Shown: in pieces, positions 22,891 through 34,920 of the stretch
Layout of the letters: each line of letters opens with the position of its first letter
Position numbering within the stretch: the first letter of the stretch is position 1
Source: Callipepla californica brunnescens
Taxonomy: Eukaryota > Chordata > Aves > Galliformes > Odontophoridae
NCBI GenBank assembly: GCA_023055505.1
Contig: JALIRH010000002.1
Location: forward strand, 52,947,233 to 53,011,232
Direction: 5' to 3'
Length of the DNA: 64,000 nucleotides
The notes under the pieces: model-generated
What the model saw: the letters and a program-made list of their open reading frames with translations, nothing else
Database searches by the model: none
Told to the model about the DNA's origin: nothing
Position numbers and translations under genes: made by a program

Positions 22891-25800
22891 TAGCTATTAC
22901 AGAAGGAAAGTGAAAGGGAGCATGGAACTAGTGAAAGGTCAAAATTAAAGGTGAAAAATGCAAGGCTGAAATGTGAGTTTCCAATCAAATGAAGTTAAAA
23001 GGCTTTGTTAAGAATTATATAGATTTGGATGAGCATACTGCACTAATCTGTGCTGTCCATTGAGAATTGTTTCTGGAAAATTTGTATATGAACCAACATA
23101 TATTATTACAGTTTTAATGAAACACTTTCACAGCTTTCTACTTGGAAAGTTTAAATACAAATACATGTTACAGCCACAAAAAAGAAAACTAAAATCTGAA
23201 ATGAAATATTTAATTCTAGATCCAAATATACCTTTGTTTTCAGCTGCCATATTAAGAAAACAATTATTTACACAGAATTATTTTAGTAATTTCTAATGGT
23301 ATAAATTGACTCTTACATACGAGAATATTCAAACTCTTCTCCTGTGACTTTGTTCAAGTGTATCTCTTCTTTGTGGATATGGGGTATTCAGACTTAAAAT
23401 CTGTTGTCTACATCTCTCAGGACAGTTTATGGAACCAGAAGGCAGTCCTCTCCACCTGAGGATGAAACTACACTAGTAGAGTCATTGGTAGATAAATAGG
23501 ACTCCTGGGAAATAACTGACACCAGAACTGAACCACTCCTATCAAAAACAGTTGATCCTCCTCACTGCCACTTCAAGTTGGCATCTGTGGAGCCTTTGGG
23601 AAAACATATTGGAAAATACAGTGCTCACCTTTTGACAGCTGATGTCTACCCATGTGTGCTCTCAGACAGAGATTTAAATGTAAGAATATACTCTTCTCAA
23701 ATGCACTTTATGTTCATTTCATTGATGCAAGTGCAGACAACAATATGTGCTGGCAAATACATGACTCCTCACAGGACTGCAAAGCAGGAGAAGGAGTACT
23801 TCTGCAAAAGCTGACATGACTGCTGTTAGAAGTCTGGGTACTGTATCTTCATGACACAAATCCTCAAAAATGTAGGTATGATAGATGCCTTTTAGCAGTG
23901 CATATAATTTTTCTGAAGGAACAGCTACCGGTGCTCAAACTTTCAGAGAAAAGCGTGGACAAGACACCAGCTCCAATTTGTCTGTACATAGTAAATATCC
24001 CAAAAGAGGTGACTAATGAATATATTCACAGAAAGTGAGAGTTGTTTACTATGGTGGTCTGAGCTAGCCAAATAATTTGATGCAGTTCTTTGCCTGGCTC
24101 TCTTACCAGCTCTCTGCTGTAGGCTTATGTACCCTTCTCTGAAGGAAGCAAGCTGCTTACTGCTAACGAGGCTCATCAGCATTCCTGCCAACATTGCTGC
24201 CTTCAGCCTCACCAATCCTTATTAACAGAGCTCTAAGGCAGGTTGTCTCCTTAGCTAGATCATTCACGGGGTCACTTTTCCATACCACAGCACCATAATA
24301 AAGTCTCAAATTGGAAAAACATCTTTTAAGCATACTCTACAGCCTTTATTTGAATGCCTTTTAATGTAAATTCACTGCTCATAAAAGTGAAGGAATGACT
24401 GTTCTGGCAGCCTCTGGGCATCATTTGGGAAGATGAAGTGCAGGTTTATCTGCATAACTGCAACTGCAGTATCTCTGCCTGTGGCCTATAACCCCAGCTC
24501 TTGTCTCTTCATCAGAATTAGAACAGCAGTTCCAAGTCCTGCAACTGTTTTATGACCACGGGCAATGTCCATCGAAGTAAAGGAGATCAAACTGAATTTT
24601 CTATTCATGAACTGATTACAGTTTAGATTTACTGTGTCTCCCATTAGCTGCCACTTGCAGTGATTTACACTGTCCAGTGAGTCATAACACTGCTAGTGGG
24701 AAGAACTGGAGAGTTATTAGGATGTTACGATGACACAGCACCTGAGAAGTATGAGAAAGGCATTAGTCAAACTCCTGACCTATCAACCACTGATGGTGTC
24801 TGTAGCCCTAGAGAGAGAGCACGAGTGTACTGGTGATTCAGTGCTTTAACAGGATGGTTTCTTTCTTGCCAAATGCTGGGTCATTTTTACAAAAAAAAAA
24901 TAAATTAATCTTCCTTCTTCCCTAACAATTTGTCTGCTTCCCATTTGCTCATTTCAGAGCAATTAGGAATCAGACTAGGGGATATATTATCAGCAGCAGC
25001 CACAGATGAGGGACAGAGAAAGAAAAAGAAGACAGGCAAGGTAGAAAAAGAATGAGAGAGGGAGAGAACCAATACATGAATGCAGAAAGAAATGTATTTT
25101 TAGTCATGCTTTATTTCTGTCACTGTTATCCTGTGCAGCCCTAGTGCAAGCTCATTGTTAACTGTGACTAACTAAAAACACTAACCATTGTGCAAAGCAT
25201 TTCACTTATCTAAGATTGTTGTATCAGAATTTGAAAAAAAAATAAATTATGAAGCTGTATTCATACAAGAGAATTTGCTGAATTGGACACATCTGCAGAA
25301 ACCATCATGTAGATACAATTGCAGAGACTCCTGTCAGTTTAAGACAAGAGTGCCTTGGCAAACTGAGAATGTGGTGAGCAGTAAGAACAAATGGGAAGCC
25401 TCTCCAATAAAGAAGGTTCTCTACATGACATGAAAAGTCATAAGTTGTCTCTAAATTAAAAATAATAAAGAGATAAACTCAAAAGACAAGGACAAATCAA
25501 GTGATAGAGCAGAGTACTCTTTTAACAGTGAAAACATATGGAAGCCAAAAATCTGAGCCATGTCTAAAGAATCCTAATGAACACAGAATCAAACCTGAAT
25601 GCTTCAGTGGATCAATACACTGGAGAAACATCTACCAGCGTAGAAGTTGCCATTCATTTAGCCATAATAACTACTAATAAGACCAATTGATTTATTTGGG
25701 ATTCTAAGTGTCTATATTAATATATAGCTATATATATATATAGCTATATATAGTTGATTGTATGTGAGTACTATATAATTGTAGTAACTAAAAGTGAGAA

Positions 25801-26744
25801 AGTAACATCTAGATATAATAAAAATCAAAGATGAACAGCTTTGGTTATCAACAAACAAAAAACTTACAGGGAATGTATGAGGGATGTATTACAGGGATTG
25901 AAAAATTGTGCTAGGAGGGTGTGCTCAAAGTCATGCTCAAATACTCAAGGCTCTTGAAGCTTCAGAGGATCCACAGTGTCCCCATGTGAGAGTGTACTTG
26001 AAGGGTTAACTTTTTCCCACAGGGGCACACGTCTGCCCTCAGCAGGCAGTGGCTGAGGGATCCCGTGTCTTATCCCTGCTTTCCACAATAACAGGCTTAG
26101 GTGTCTCCTGTTCTAGTGATTAAATGTTGACTTCTGTCCTGTATAATCAGTTTAATCATACTGTAGCAGATTCAGCTTTAGTTTAATGGAAAAAGCTTTC
26201 AAATGATAGATGGCAAGGAATGAAAAACAAGGGCAAGAAAGGTGAAGTACTGTCATTTAATCAATATGCAAATGCTACCTTCCACTATTGTTTAATGTTA
26301 CCTTGGCTCCTTTACTTATTTATTTTCAAATCAGATTTGTTCATTATTCCAGGACTACCTAGAACATGAAACTTTACCTGTAGCTATTAGACCAACATCT
26401 AAACTGTCTCTATCTCAAGTACATCACTAACATACTTGAAGGTGTTCATGTAACCACATCTTTCACAGGCTTTGTCCTAATCAATGTATCAGACAATTTA
26501 GCAGCTCTCAATTTTTCATTCAAAAATACTAATTTGCTTTGCCAAGATAACATAGATGAAGCTAAAATATAATGGGCATTTTCTGCAAGGGAGATCTGAG
26601 GCAAGAAAGAAGAGTTAAATTATATTGTTTAAGAGGAAATACTGTAGTTAAGGTAGGAAACAAAAAAATATATAATTAGAAAATAAATATTTCAATATTA
26701 TAAATATCAATTTCCTCAGTACATCTTAGTTTAGAAAAAAATAA
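22891..26744. other. Unique non-coding DNA
   Basis: Nearly 4 kb without an interspersed repeat I can name, apart from the AT palindrome listed separately. The minus-strand 90-codon frame at 23943-24215 and the others are unrecognised. A slightly GC-richer segment is at about 25960-26100. Confidence 0.5.
25720..25751. repeat. Perfect 32-bp AT palindrome
   Basis: TATATAGCTATA, a TA-rich centre and its exact complement form a perfect self-complementary 32-mer. It can extrude as a cruciform. Confidence 0.9.
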
Positions 26745-26790
26745 TGAAGTTGCAAGGGAAAAGTTCAAAGGTCATCTAGTCCATCTGAAT
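26745..26790 (-). mobile_element. CR1 3'-end scrap (probable)
   Basis: AAGTTGCAAGGGAAAAGTTC followed by GGTCATCTAGTCCATCTG matches the reverse-strand CR1 3' UTR that elsewhere in this window reads TTGCAGGGGTTGGAAGG and ATCATCTAGTCCAACC. Confidence 0.5.
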
Positions 26791-26864
26791 TATTATTATT
26801 ACTAATAATAACAGACTTTATGGTTGTATCCAATATTTTCAAATTAAAATATATATATATCTAC

Positions 26865-27027
26865 AAAAAAAAAGAAAAGAAAAGAAAAGAAAAGAAAAGA
26901 AAAGAAAAGAAAAGAAAAGAAAAGAAAAGAAAAGAAAAGAAAAGAAAAGAAAAGAAAAGAAAAGAAAAGAAAAGAAAAGAAAAGAAAAGAAAAGAAAAGA
27001 AAAGAAAAGAAAAGAAAAGAAAAGAAA
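26865..27027. repeat. (AAAAG)n array, 31 units
   Basis: The G recurs every 5 bases from 26874 to 27024 without interruption, giving 31 units in a 163-bp polypurine tract. The 88-codon plus-strand and 78-codon minus-strand open frames over it are artefacts of its stop-free periodicity. The absence of interruptions implies high length instability. Confidence 0.97.
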
Positions 27028-28485
27028 CTTCAGAACTTCTGTTGAAAAGTCATGCATCCATTGTGACCCTCTCAAGGATGTCTTAAGATTTTAACAGCTG
27101 AGCTTAACGTTCTGCTTATAATCCAAAAATGCACTTTAAATTTTCAGATTCAGTAATGTTTGAACAAATGCTGTAGATATTTTGAGAAGAACAAATGGAC
27201 TTTTGCTGCAGATTAAATGAATGTCCACACATTGCTTTGCAAGTGTCTTGACCTTTTATTAGTAAATATGCTCTATCTATCAAAGACTTTTCCTTCTCAG
27301 GTTGAGAAGGTTTGCCTAACGACAAAGACATTTACATATATAGGATCTCAGTTATCAGTGTTCCTTTGAGTAGCAAATTGCTGACAGCAGCCTTTCCATC
27401 TACACGTTCTTTGCAGAAGAGCCTTCTCCTTCTAATCACTCTTGGAGGGATCTGAAGCTCCCACAATGTCTGCTGTACCCTCTCAGCAGTTTCACACGGG
27501 ACAAACAATATCTGTACTTGTCATCAATAAAATTCTTCTGGGGCTGTATTTTGGTGTCATTTGAACAGAAAATACAGAAATTATAGAAAATACAGAAGTT
27601 TGATATTGTGGTAATTATGCATTTGAGTAAAACTGTTGAGTAAATGCTATTTAAATTTGGAAATGACAAGTACAAAGCAAAGTAACAATAATGAAAAAGC
27701 GTATTATTTTTGACTGTATATTACATTAGAATGGTTCTTTGCTAGGAGAGTTGTCCTCAAATAGCAAAGATATATTTAATTTCATTACTGAGACATTTGT
27801 CAGTGCCAAAATTCATAAACATTCAGTAAATTTTAAGCTATTCCATTTACAACATTGTACCATGGATAACATAGTAATAATTAAAGATATTCTCTTCTAT
27901 CTCTAGATTCAGATCTCATACAGAATTATCTTATATCTATTATTTATTTTTCTTCTTTTACTCAGGAAATATAACTTCAAACATTGAATCCACTTCTTGC
28001 TGTTTATTAGTCAGTTTTCTTGCTTGGTTGAGCAATGTCAATTTACCAGCTTGTCACAGTGAGTCATTGGCTCAACCAGATTACCGGACAGGATTCTTAC
28101 TTCTCATTCTTTGTTCTAGCCTGTAAATTACAAGGCTCCTTGCTGTTCAGATAAAATCAAGGCCATGGATTTTGCTACATGTTACAAATGACACAATGGT
28201 TAAAGCCAAGGCTGGAGGTCACTAAACTTGCGGATGGTTTCTATCTGAAGGTATTTGACTTATCCACATACAAGACATAAACCAAGTGTTGAACTAATTG
28301 TATGAGAAGCTCTAGTAGGGGGATATATGTGCACATGCAACTTATTTTCTAAGTCACTTTTTAAAAAAACAGTACAAGAATCTCACCAAACAATCAAAAA
28401 TATTAGTTTCTGAATGTATCTTTAAGACATGGGTTTGTTGCAATTAGGTAATTCAGTCACCAATGTTCTACAAGAATATTTTTCT

Positions 28486-28986
28486 TCAGTTTGGTGCAAG
28501 AATGTAATGACCATGACATTGTCTTTCTTCCTGAAATGTTGAAACACACAATTCTTCCTGCCACACACTTAGATCTTCAAGAAAAGTCAGTTGATACAAT
28601 TTTTTGCCATTCCAGTTCTTCAATTTTCCTGACAAATACCACTTTAAAACTTGTAACAAAAGAGTGAAGGGTAGAGGGAATCCATTCTTCTTCACTTTTC
28701 TATTTTCCTCCTGAAGATACAGTATTGTGGTAAGGATGGGAATGACAACTACTGTCCAATAATGGATACTGAATGTAAATGTATTCCTAAGTAATATGTG
28801 TAAGTGTATGTATGCATAAATATGTATAAAAGCACATGGAGAATGGATGCTGCATAAAATCACTACATTTTTTTTTCCCAACTTTCTGTTAAATCTGTTA
28901 CTTGAATACCCTAAAAAAAGGTTGACTGTACTAACATGTCGTCCTAGAAAACAAGATGATAAACTCAGATGACAAGAGAATGACAA
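28486..28986 (-). other. Unrecognised 166-codon open frame
   Basis: I do not recognise this frame. It is the longest ATG-started frame in the window. It contains an aromatic and aliphatic segment around residues 50-90 that could be membrane-like, then a Lys-rich part (EENRKVKKNG) and a C-terminal half with QEELC and QEERQ. No signal peptide, domain motif or repeat was identified. At this base composition a frame of this length somewhere in 64 kb has a rough chance probability of about one in twenty, so it is probably fortuitous. No promoter, splice context or neighbouring gene supports it. Confidence 0.12.
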
Positions 28987-29443
28987 CAGTTATCTCAGAC
29001 AGGTGGATAGATGACAATAACATAAATTCTGCTCTTGTAAAATGATACAAAAAGTAATTTGGCTCAGAATCAGCATGTTATATACCTGTCAGAGTAGAAA
29101 AGGAACTAGAGAGAGAGAGTGGAATTCTCTCTTGGTATTTTACCCAGAAAATACTGTTTTAAGATACATTGATGACTCGTATTTTAGCGTTTTACACTAT
29201 ACTGCAAAGAACTGAATGTTCAATGTACCTCCTTTCAGTGTAAAAAAAATGAAATATTAATGACTTTCAACAAGGATGTTTAAGAAGAGTTCAGAAAGTT
29301 CTTGAATTCAAATGTTTTTCTCTTACGGGCTTTTAAGAAAAAGTGTTGTTAGACATGGCAAGTAAGAATTTTTAATACATAATCACAGTAAAAATGTGAT
29401 TATTTGAAACAGTTCACAAGTAAACAAATGATAAATTAATTAT

Positions 29444-29466
29444 TATTTATTTATTTATTTATTTTT
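29444..29466. repeat. (TTTA)n microsatellite
   Basis: About five TTTA units at the left edge of the region preceding a CR1. Confidence 0.85.
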
Positions 29467-29585
29467 AGGTTTGAACTCAATGCATCTGTTTGAAAGACTG
29501 TTCTAAAACTAAAATAGGGAGATGTGTGAGAAGGACTACTCTTCAACACTGTGTGTGATTTGGGACTGGCATTTATATGTCTTCC

Positions 29586-30175
29586 TAGAATCACTGAATG
29601 GTTTGGATTGGAAGGTCCCTCAAGGATTATCAGGCTCCAGACCATCTGCCACAGGCAGGGTTACCAAGTGCTAGATCAAGTACTAGATCAAGTTACCAAG
29701 GGTCCCATCCAACCTGTCCTTGAACACCACCAGGGATGGGGCATCCATAGGTTCTCCTTATTTTTTTATTTTTTCCTCCTGTTATAATCTCCCTTTAAAT
29801 ACTGGAACACCTTCATCAGATCTCACTACAGTATTCTCTTCTCCAGACTGAACAAGCCCAAGTCCTTCAGCCTTTCTTCATACGAGAGATGCTCCAGCCC
29901 TTTGATCATCTTTGTGGCTCTCCTCTGGATCCTCTCCAAAAGCTCCTCTTTCTTGTTTTGGGGGCTCCAAATGTGGAAGTACCGTTCCAGGTGGTGTCTC
30001 ATGAAGGAAGAGAGGAAGAGTCTCATGAGAGGTTTCCTGGGTCCTCCTTACTCCCTTTCTTACAAATGGGAGTGATGTTTCCCTTTTTCTAGTCCCTGGG
30101 GACATAGTCTCACATCCACAACTTTTCAAATGTGATGGAGAGTGGTTCAGCATTGCCCCAGAAGGTGATTATGGG
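29586..30175 (-). mobile_element. CR1 LINE with internal deletion
   Basis: Reverse-strand CR1. The 3' end is TAGAATCACTGAATGG, followed by GGTTTGGATTGGAAGGTCCC, the CCTTGAACACCACCAGGGAT block, and the ORF2 C-terminal segment up to about 30020. Sequence then jumps to a more 5' part of ORF2 (CCTGGGTCCTCCTTACTCCC, then TGGGAGTGATGTTTCCCTTT at about 30068). Several hundred bases, including the catalytic FADD region, are therefore missing. A 12-base duplicated stretch (CTAGATCAAGTA type) at about 29671-29695 is a small local duplication. Confidence 0.93.
29826..30026 (-). pseudogene. CR1 ORF2 fragment, open for 66 codons
   Basis: The minus-strand frame reads [18 protein letters not shown], then [36 protein letters not shown]. 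This is the best-preserved CR1 ORF2 C-terminal segment in the window and runs without stop. It ends abruptly at the deletion junction and lacks all catalytic residues. Confidence 0.88.
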
Positions 30176-30621
30176 GTCACCAAGACCTACAGAGATAAGA
30201 GTAGATAGGATTTCAAACCTTAAAAAAACAAACAAACACCACCACACCAGTTGAATTAATGTCACAGCTAGTAAGTGTGGCAAGAACTGTAAAAGTATAT
30301 GTTCGAGACATATTCTCTTAGAAAATAGATCACTGTAAACTGTATCATGTATGTTACTTCATCAACAAAACCAGTGAATTTCAAAGCAAAGCTCCAAAAA
30401 TACATGAACTGCAGAGATCAATCTAGAACTTGATTGGGTTGAGCTAAAAATTCTGGATAGCAGAATTTCTGAAAAGGCTGTTCACACAACTTCTTTAGCC
30501 AGCAAAACACAGACAAGACATAGAGAGTCCTATGTTGTAACACAAGATATGTGCCCCAAAATTCTTGGTCTTGATAAAAAGAAAATGTATTATGGATGTT
30601 CTGAAACACCCATCCAATAAG

Positions 30622-30663
30622 TTTTTGTTGTTGTTGTTGTTGTTTGTTTGTTTGCTTGTTTGT
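30622..30663. repeat. (TTG)n/(TTTG)n compound microsatellite
   Basis: TTG units grade into TTTG units. Confidence 0.85.
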
Positions 30664-31466
30664 GGGACATTCTAGTCTGAAATGTAGGAAGAAAATAAAA
30701 TAATAGAGTGTCTGAAAAAAAATGCATAACTAAAACTAAAATGTTTGTCTCAATGTCTTTACCCTGGAAATCAGAAAAAGAGCATAAAATCATGGAAAAA
30801 TAAATAAACAAATAAAGAAGGCATGAGTAAATATAAAGAATATGAAAACAAACTCTTTGTTGAGGATTTTTTTAATTTTGGTAGTTGTTATTAGATATTA
30901 TATGTTATTAGGAATTAGATTTTTTCTGGTAATGTGTTGGCAATAAAAATTATTTAAAGCTTACATATAAAAAGCTGTGGGGACAGGGAAGATTTGTCTT
31001 GAAAATCCCTTTTGGAAAATTTTGTTTTCCTTGATGAATAAACAGAGGATAATTCATAGTACTATGGTGCTATTCATCTAGAATATCATGTTTTATGCAG
31101 TGGTTAATTACATACTGTAAAAAATGCATGTGTTCACATCACAGCAAAGGCTGAACTTTGTATGTTGTTTGTATGCAAATACGAGCAAAAAAAGAAGATA
31201 ACAAAAAACACAATATCTCAAGAGGTACTAGTTTCCACATATAAATAGGAAAAAGAAATTGACTGAAAGCAAAAGAGCAAACAGCAGTGCAGGCATTTTT
31301 ATAGATACTGAGTAGTTTTAGGAAAGCAGGAAAAAAAGAAAAAAAAAGGGGAGAATTCCAAAGAATTTCCATTTAATTCACCAAAATTAGAAGTGCATGG
31401 TTTTTTTATCCTAATTTCACAGGATAGAGATTTCAATATTTTCTGTACTTAAAAATAAATGAAATT

Positions 31467-31493
31467 AAAACAAACAAACAAACAAAAAAAAAA
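31467..31493. repeat. (AAAC)n plus A-run
   Basis: Four AAAC units followed by A10. Confidence 0.85.
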
Positions 31494-31640
31494 CCTATCA
31501 AATGAAGCAGGTATGCTGAAGAGTTCAACTGAACATTCCCAATCTCAATAGAAAGGACTTTTCTAAATTACTCTGCTTTTTAATCTAGTAAATGTATAGA
31601 TTACTTATACTTATCAGGTCAGAAAGACAATCCCAATTGC

Positions 31641-31667
31641 TTTATTTTATTTTATTTTATTTTATTT
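31641..31667. repeat. (TTTTA)n microsatellite
   Basis: Five TTTTA units. Confidence 0.9.
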
Positions 31668-32194
31668 GTAAAACAGCTTGATACTGAAGGTCTTGCAATA
31701 TTTTCACTGGGTAAGTATTTTTTCTTTACTTGGCAGGGCTTCTTTGTCTGGTGAAGTCAACCATTCAAAAACTGGTAAATATTGTATAAGTATTTTGTGT
31801 TGGAGATGAATAAAATATTGAAACCAAACAAAAGTATGATTGTTAATTACAAAGTATCTCATTCTGATTTGTCTCCATTTCACTTCTGTTGCAAAGAGGA
31901 TGTCTTAAAAGGATAACAGAAACATACTTGATTAATTTGTTTACAGTCAAGCAGTGAAGCATACACTTTGAATAGGTACACTGCAGAGGACACAGAGCAA
32001 TCAGAATGACATATTAGTTGTTTATGAATGGTTCAGATGAATAAAAATCTGTTTGGTACAAGTATGTATAATATTTTGTATATGAACAAATTTATGTATG
32101 TATTCAAATACATAAATATTTTTGAGGAAAAATAACAAAATATTCTTTGTTTTCTCTTCAAACATATACTGTTCTGGGCTGGTACTTCTTTTTT

Positions 32195-32220
32195 TATTTG
32201 TTTGTTTGTTTGTTTGTTTT
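32195..32220. repeat. (TTTG)n microsatellite
   Basis: Six TTTG units. Confidence 0.9.
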
Positions 32221-33625
32221 GTGAAACTAATATTTTTACAGAAAAATAACTTTCCATCTCCTTGTTATTCTCAGAGTGTTGCTAGGAGGGCATAAGAACA
32301 CACATCAAGCAGCACCTTGGAAAAGATAAGAAAAGGTTTGCATAAGCAAGATATGATCATAAAAGGATTCCCTCCATTCTACAGGAAAAAATACCACATA
32401 TTACTCAAATTTCTATATTCTCTATATATTCCTAAGATTTTCTATTCCTAAAATAAATGACTGTGGACTGTTAAATAAGAATGAAAAGAACAAAATAATA
32501 GGACAAATAGGGAAGCTAGTCAGAAGTATGTATAACTATGTTGTAGACAAAGGGAGCTCTGGATTTGTCAGCATCAGTGCCTGGTGTGTCTAGGCAGAAA
32601 CTTGCCTCTGGCTTTCTCAGATGCCACAGCTGGAAGAATATCTTCCACTTTTTGAATCTGAGATCCTTCATATGCCATTGAAAAAGTGCCAAGAGATACT
32701 GGAACAGTGTTCCTATGTTATTATTTGTAACTAAATAAAGGTTTATTTCATATAATATTTTTCATGAGCATTTGACTGTGCTCTATAGAGGATCAGATAT
32801 ATTTTTAAAAGTAAAACAAATATTAGAAAAAAGGTTTCTGACATGCATAAAAAAGCAGGCAATGACTATATACTAATATCGTTACTGAAAACACAGACTG
32901 CTTTTGACATAGACCTTACTTCAGCCAACTCAAGCGGACAAATTTTACTTTTAAACTTTTCTAAATAATTCTAAATATCAAATGTTGCCAAATCAGTGAT
33001 CTACATAAGCCTGAAATGACAAATTGGCCTATGAAGTACAGGTTATAAAAATGATTCCATAATGAGTCACAAATTATATACTTTCTAAAGTGAAGGACAA
33101 GGTTAAGAAAAATATTGTTCTATCTGGAAGATTTGCAATGACTTCTAGATTTCAACCATGTCTTAATAATTATCTATGTACATTTGTTACAGCAGTCTTA
33201 CTAAAGTTTTGAATGATGTTTTTATTGTTTTCTGTGTGCATGTCTGTGTGTACACTAATGGCATCTGAAGTATATTTGAATAAAACAATCAATAATTCAG
33301 AGCGTTTTCTAACAGTCAACAAAACAATGAAATAAATGAGACTCAAGAAAAGATTTAAATGAGTCACAAATAAGGCAGTTATATACCAGTGTGGAAAAAT
33401 TTCTTTTATTGACTTAAAGTTCAATAGTAATGCCACAGGAGTTGAAACCTGAAAGTATATGAAAAGTTTTGTTAGAGATTCCTCACTGTCATGTTAAGAA
33501 CAAGAGATTTTGCTGAATGCTGAGTCCAGGAAAAGTGATCTAGATGTCTGAATATTCAAATAACATAATGCAAATACACTTTCACAAAACAAAGGATACT
33601 TCTTGTATTACACACTAAAATTATG

Positions 33626-34112
33626 TAAAACGCTCTGAAAGTAATGCCTCCTATTTAATTCCATGAAAACTACAACAGGCACATAGAGCAAAATCTCAGC
33701 CACAAAATACTGCTTTTCAACATATTCACCATCATTAGCTATGTGTTTTCACCAGCAATGAACAAGAGCCTACACGCTGCACATGTGGAGGTGATTTACT
33801 GGCACTGTCACCACTACTGCAATGTAACACCCACTGCTTCACTATGCTCACATGCACTGTTTGGTCTCCATAAATGTTCAGCAAGATTCAATAAATGTCA
33901 GTGGGTGCCACTTATTGTGCATGGAGCAATTCAATGACATGTTTGCCTCACACACACTTCCATGTCAAACACCATTTTGTCAGACTGTCCCTCTACTGCC
34001 ATCTGTTGAATGGCAACAAAATGTAATGGAATGCTGGTGGTAAGATTCAACCTTTCCTATAATATCCTGACATAACAAAATATTAGGCATTACTTTCCGA
34101 GCAGCCATCATA
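33626..34112 (-). mobile_element. Galluhop-type mariner, short derivative
   Basis: Terminal inverted repeats are well kept: GCTCTGAAAGTAATGCCTCC near 33632 and TTAGGCATTACTTTCCGAGC near 34083-34102. At about 487 bp it is the standard short derivative. The N-terminal helix-turn-helix coding region is present on the minus strand. The sequence between GACAGT and the right end (TCACCTCC equivalent) is deleted, so the linker, second DNA-binding motif and catalytic core are absent. Confidence 0.93.
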
Positions 34113-34198
34113 ACAACAGAATTGAACTAAAATTTGAAGATGTCTAAACTCTGAAGAGAATTGTTTGAATAAGAAAATTTTATTCTGAGAGGACAAAA

Positions 34199-34288
34199 TG
34201 ACTATTTTGTCACTATGACTATTTTATGACTATTTTATGACTATTTTATGACTATGACTATTTTAGTCACTATTTGTGACTATTATAG
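34199..34288. repeat. Minisatellite, 11-12 bp unit
   Basis: Units of the type ATGACTATTTT repeat about seven times, with variant units (GTCACT, GTGACT) at both ends. It begins about 90 bases after the mariner end. Confidence 0.85.
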
Positions 34289-34894
34289 ACACAGGTATAT
34301 CGATAATATATTTATCTATGCATATATACATAATATATATTTACAGGTAGCAAATAGACTCTATTATTGAAAACAATCTTTACAAACCATTCCGAATCAT
34401 CTCAGTAGGGAAAAAAAAAAAATCTTGCAGAATTTTGTTTTTCTAATTGAATTTAAGATTTTTTGGAAAAATATCCTTGGTTCATTTTCCAGTTAAAATT
34501 TTAGCAAAAATAACTTTGAAATTAGGAAAAAAATCATGATATTTTCATACATCAGCAGAATAATGAAACACAAAATAATTTTAATATATTTAAAATAATC
34601 AAGCATTTGCCTTGAATAAATGTTGAATAAAAAGTTTGGATTAAATTCACAAAGTTTCTGGTGTTTATTTGGTTTATTTCTACTCATTTTTTATTATTAC
34701 TATTTTCCTAACTCAAAAAGAAATGCTCCTTATGGAATACTTAACCAGAATTTAAATTCTTTTCCAACTATATTCATACAAATATGAGGTGAAAGTATTG
34801 TGTATTTTCCAACTGACAATTAGTTTTTTATCTGCATTCCCAAATAATGTATCCTGCCACTGCCATTGGAATACCCACTGTCAGGGTGTATTTG

Positions 34895-34920
34895 CTAGAG
34901 ATGTCATTAGGCATCTCTAG
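34895..34920. other. Perfect 9-bp hairpin with 8-nt loop
   Basis: CTAGAGATG at 34895-34903 and CATCTCTAG at 34912-34920 are exact reverse complements. No further structural or transcript evidence. Confidence 0.6.

Larger units (their letters stand above)
27028..29585. other. Unique non-coding DNA
   Basis: No recognised repeat except a TTTA microsatellite. It holds the window's longest open frame, on the minus strand at 28486-28986 (166 codons), listed separately. Confidence 0.5.
30176..33625. other. Unique AT-rich non-coding DNA with microsatellites
   Basis: Four simple repeats are listed separately. No interspersed repeat or gene recognised; open frames are up to 88 codons. Confidence 0.5.

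Noticed and set aside
26820..27086. Open frames on both strands rich in Lys/Glu/Arg or Phe/Leu/Ser
   Set aside because: They are translations of the (AAAAG)n microsatellite and carry no coding evidence.
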